DNA of 64,000 bases from Pseudomonadota bacterium (GTDB lineage: Bacteria; Pseudomonadota; Gammaproteobacteria; Steroidobacterales; Woeseiaceae), in the NCBI GenBank assembly GCA_027618995.1, contig JAQCGO010000005.1, positions 1 through 64,000 of the forward strand, in the 5' to 3' direction. Made by a program: the position numbers and the translations under genes. How positions within the stretch are numbered: the stretch's first letter is position 1; every line of letters begins with the position of its first letter. A model generated the notes under the pieces. It did not search any database. It was not told the DNA's origin and saw nothing but the letters and a program-made list of their open reading frames with translations. Shown here piece by piece: positions 63,405 to 64,000 of the stretch.

Positions 63405-64000
63405 GTGAGTTCTCCGACGATACTCAAGGTCGCCGTCAACGTGCCGTTGTCACGCCTGTTTGACTATCTGCCGCCCGCCGGCAGTACGGCGGTACAGCCC
63501 GGTTCCCGGGTGATCGTGCCGTTTGGCCGACAGAAACAGACCGGCGTAGTGATGGCGTTGGCAGAAGGCAGCGACGTGCCTCAGAGCAAGCTGCGCCGCT
63601 GCCATGCGCTACTTGACGAAGTGCCGCTTCTGGCCACGTCCGACCTGCGCCTGATCTCGTTTGCCAGCGACTATTATCATCATCCGATCGGTGAAGTGGT
63701 CGCGGCCGCGTTGCCGGCCCTGCTGCGCGTTGGCAAGCCGTTGCTGCCAAGCGTGCAGTCAGTTGCTATCAATGACGCGGGTGCGCGCGTCGACATCGAG
63801 GTGCTTGCCCGGCGTGCACCGCGCCAGGCGGAACTTCTGCAGGTGCTGATTGATGCGGGCGGCAGCGGCATGGACGTCGATGCGCTTAATGACCGGCTGC
63901 CCGACTGGCGGCGAGCGGCGAAACCGTTGTTCAACAAGGAGCTGCTGGTGTGGTTTACCAGCACCGCGCCTGCGAGTCCGCCCGAGTGCGACGTCGTTGC
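63405..64000 (+). CDS. priA: Primosomal protein N' (PriA helicase), partial at window edge
   Basis: The frame is open from a GTG to the window end, giving 198 residues of the N-terminal part. It has the PriA opening ILKVAVNVPLSRLFDYLPPA, RVIVPFGRQKQTGVV, and FASDYYHHPIGEVVAAALPA, the 3'-DNA-binding domain of the replication-restart helicase. The helicase domains lie beyond the window. It is divergent from the sigma factor. GTG is used because no ATG matches the family start. Confidence 0.9.
   Translation, partial: MSSPTILKVAVNVPLSRLFDYLPPAGSTAVQPGSRVIVPFGRQKQTGVVMALAEGSDVPQSKLRRCHALLDEVPLLATSDLRLISFASDYYHHPIGEVVAAALPALLRVGKPLLPSVQSVAINDAGARVDIEVLARRAPRQAELLQVLIDAGGSGMDVDALNDRLPDWRRAAKPLFNKELLVWFTSTAPASPPECDVV

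Overview
The window is about 64 kb of densely coding, GC-rich (roughly 60 %) chromosome. It holds about 64 genes, no rRNA or tRNA gene, no insertion sequence and no CRISPR array. Its conserved neighbourhoods are those of a gammaproteobacterium: algZ-algR-hemCDXY, dapF-DUF484-xerC, hslVU-DUF971-ubiE-ubiJ-ubiB, coaBC-dut, radC/rpmB-rpmG/mutM, coaD-rsmD/ftsYEX-rpoH, and gltBD. A dedicated proteobacterial sortase system, CIRCE-type heat-shock control and pntAB point to a marine or sediment lineage in the Woeseia/Steroidobacter/Chromatiales area. That placement is inference; a 16S or marker-gene tree would settle it. No stretch above 300 bases lacks a gene.

Layout. 0-6.5 kb: a DUF4124 protein with a predicted CRP-activated promoter, then the AlgZ/AlgR-like LytS/LytTR pair leading into hemCDXY. 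6.5-18.2 kb: an orphan ParA ATPase on the minus strand, then dapF-DUF484-xerC-hslV-hslU-DUF971-ubiE-ubiJ-ubiB, an RND/MMPL exporter, a PlsC-type acyltransferase, trmB and a DUF6763 protein. 18.2-30.5 kb: Rieske protein, AmpG-type permease, xthA, pyrE, a second DUF4124 protein, dut-coaBC, radC, rpmBG, mutM, coaD-rsmD, ftsYEX and rpoH. rpoH has a perfect CIRCE operator in its upstream region. 30.5-44.5 kb is the accessory part: REPIN, a DUF3465 gene without a normal start codon, an OmpA-like lipoprotein, an Mpo1-like membrane protein, gcdH, MATE, sortase, sortase substrate and their two-component system, then a string of small genes, several of them damaged. 44.5-64 kb: gltBD, DUF924, a second MATE, fadI, hemH, two-domain VOC protein, a 5'-3' exonuclease, HNH nuclease, pntAB, an ECF sigma-factor operon and the start of priA.

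Most notable observations. (1) A perfect CIRCE inverted repeat, overlapped by a sigma-E-type promoter, lies just upstream of rpoH, which would put the heat-shock sigma factor under both envelope-stress activation and HrcA repression. (2) Three otherwise intact genes are interrupted by a single in-frame TAG. In the first two (encapsulated-ferritin-like and DUF2784) the family has Trp at that position; in the third (DUF3619-like, in the ECF sigma operon) Trp is possible but less certain. TAG is also an ordinary stop in this window, so recent nonsense decay, sequencing or DNA-damage artefact, or local amber suppression all need testing. (3) A complete PdsR/PdsS-sortase-substrate locus carries an atypical FPATA-like sorting signal. 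(4) A small family of REP-like palindromes occurs in at least three intergenic sites, once as an inverted pair (REPIN).
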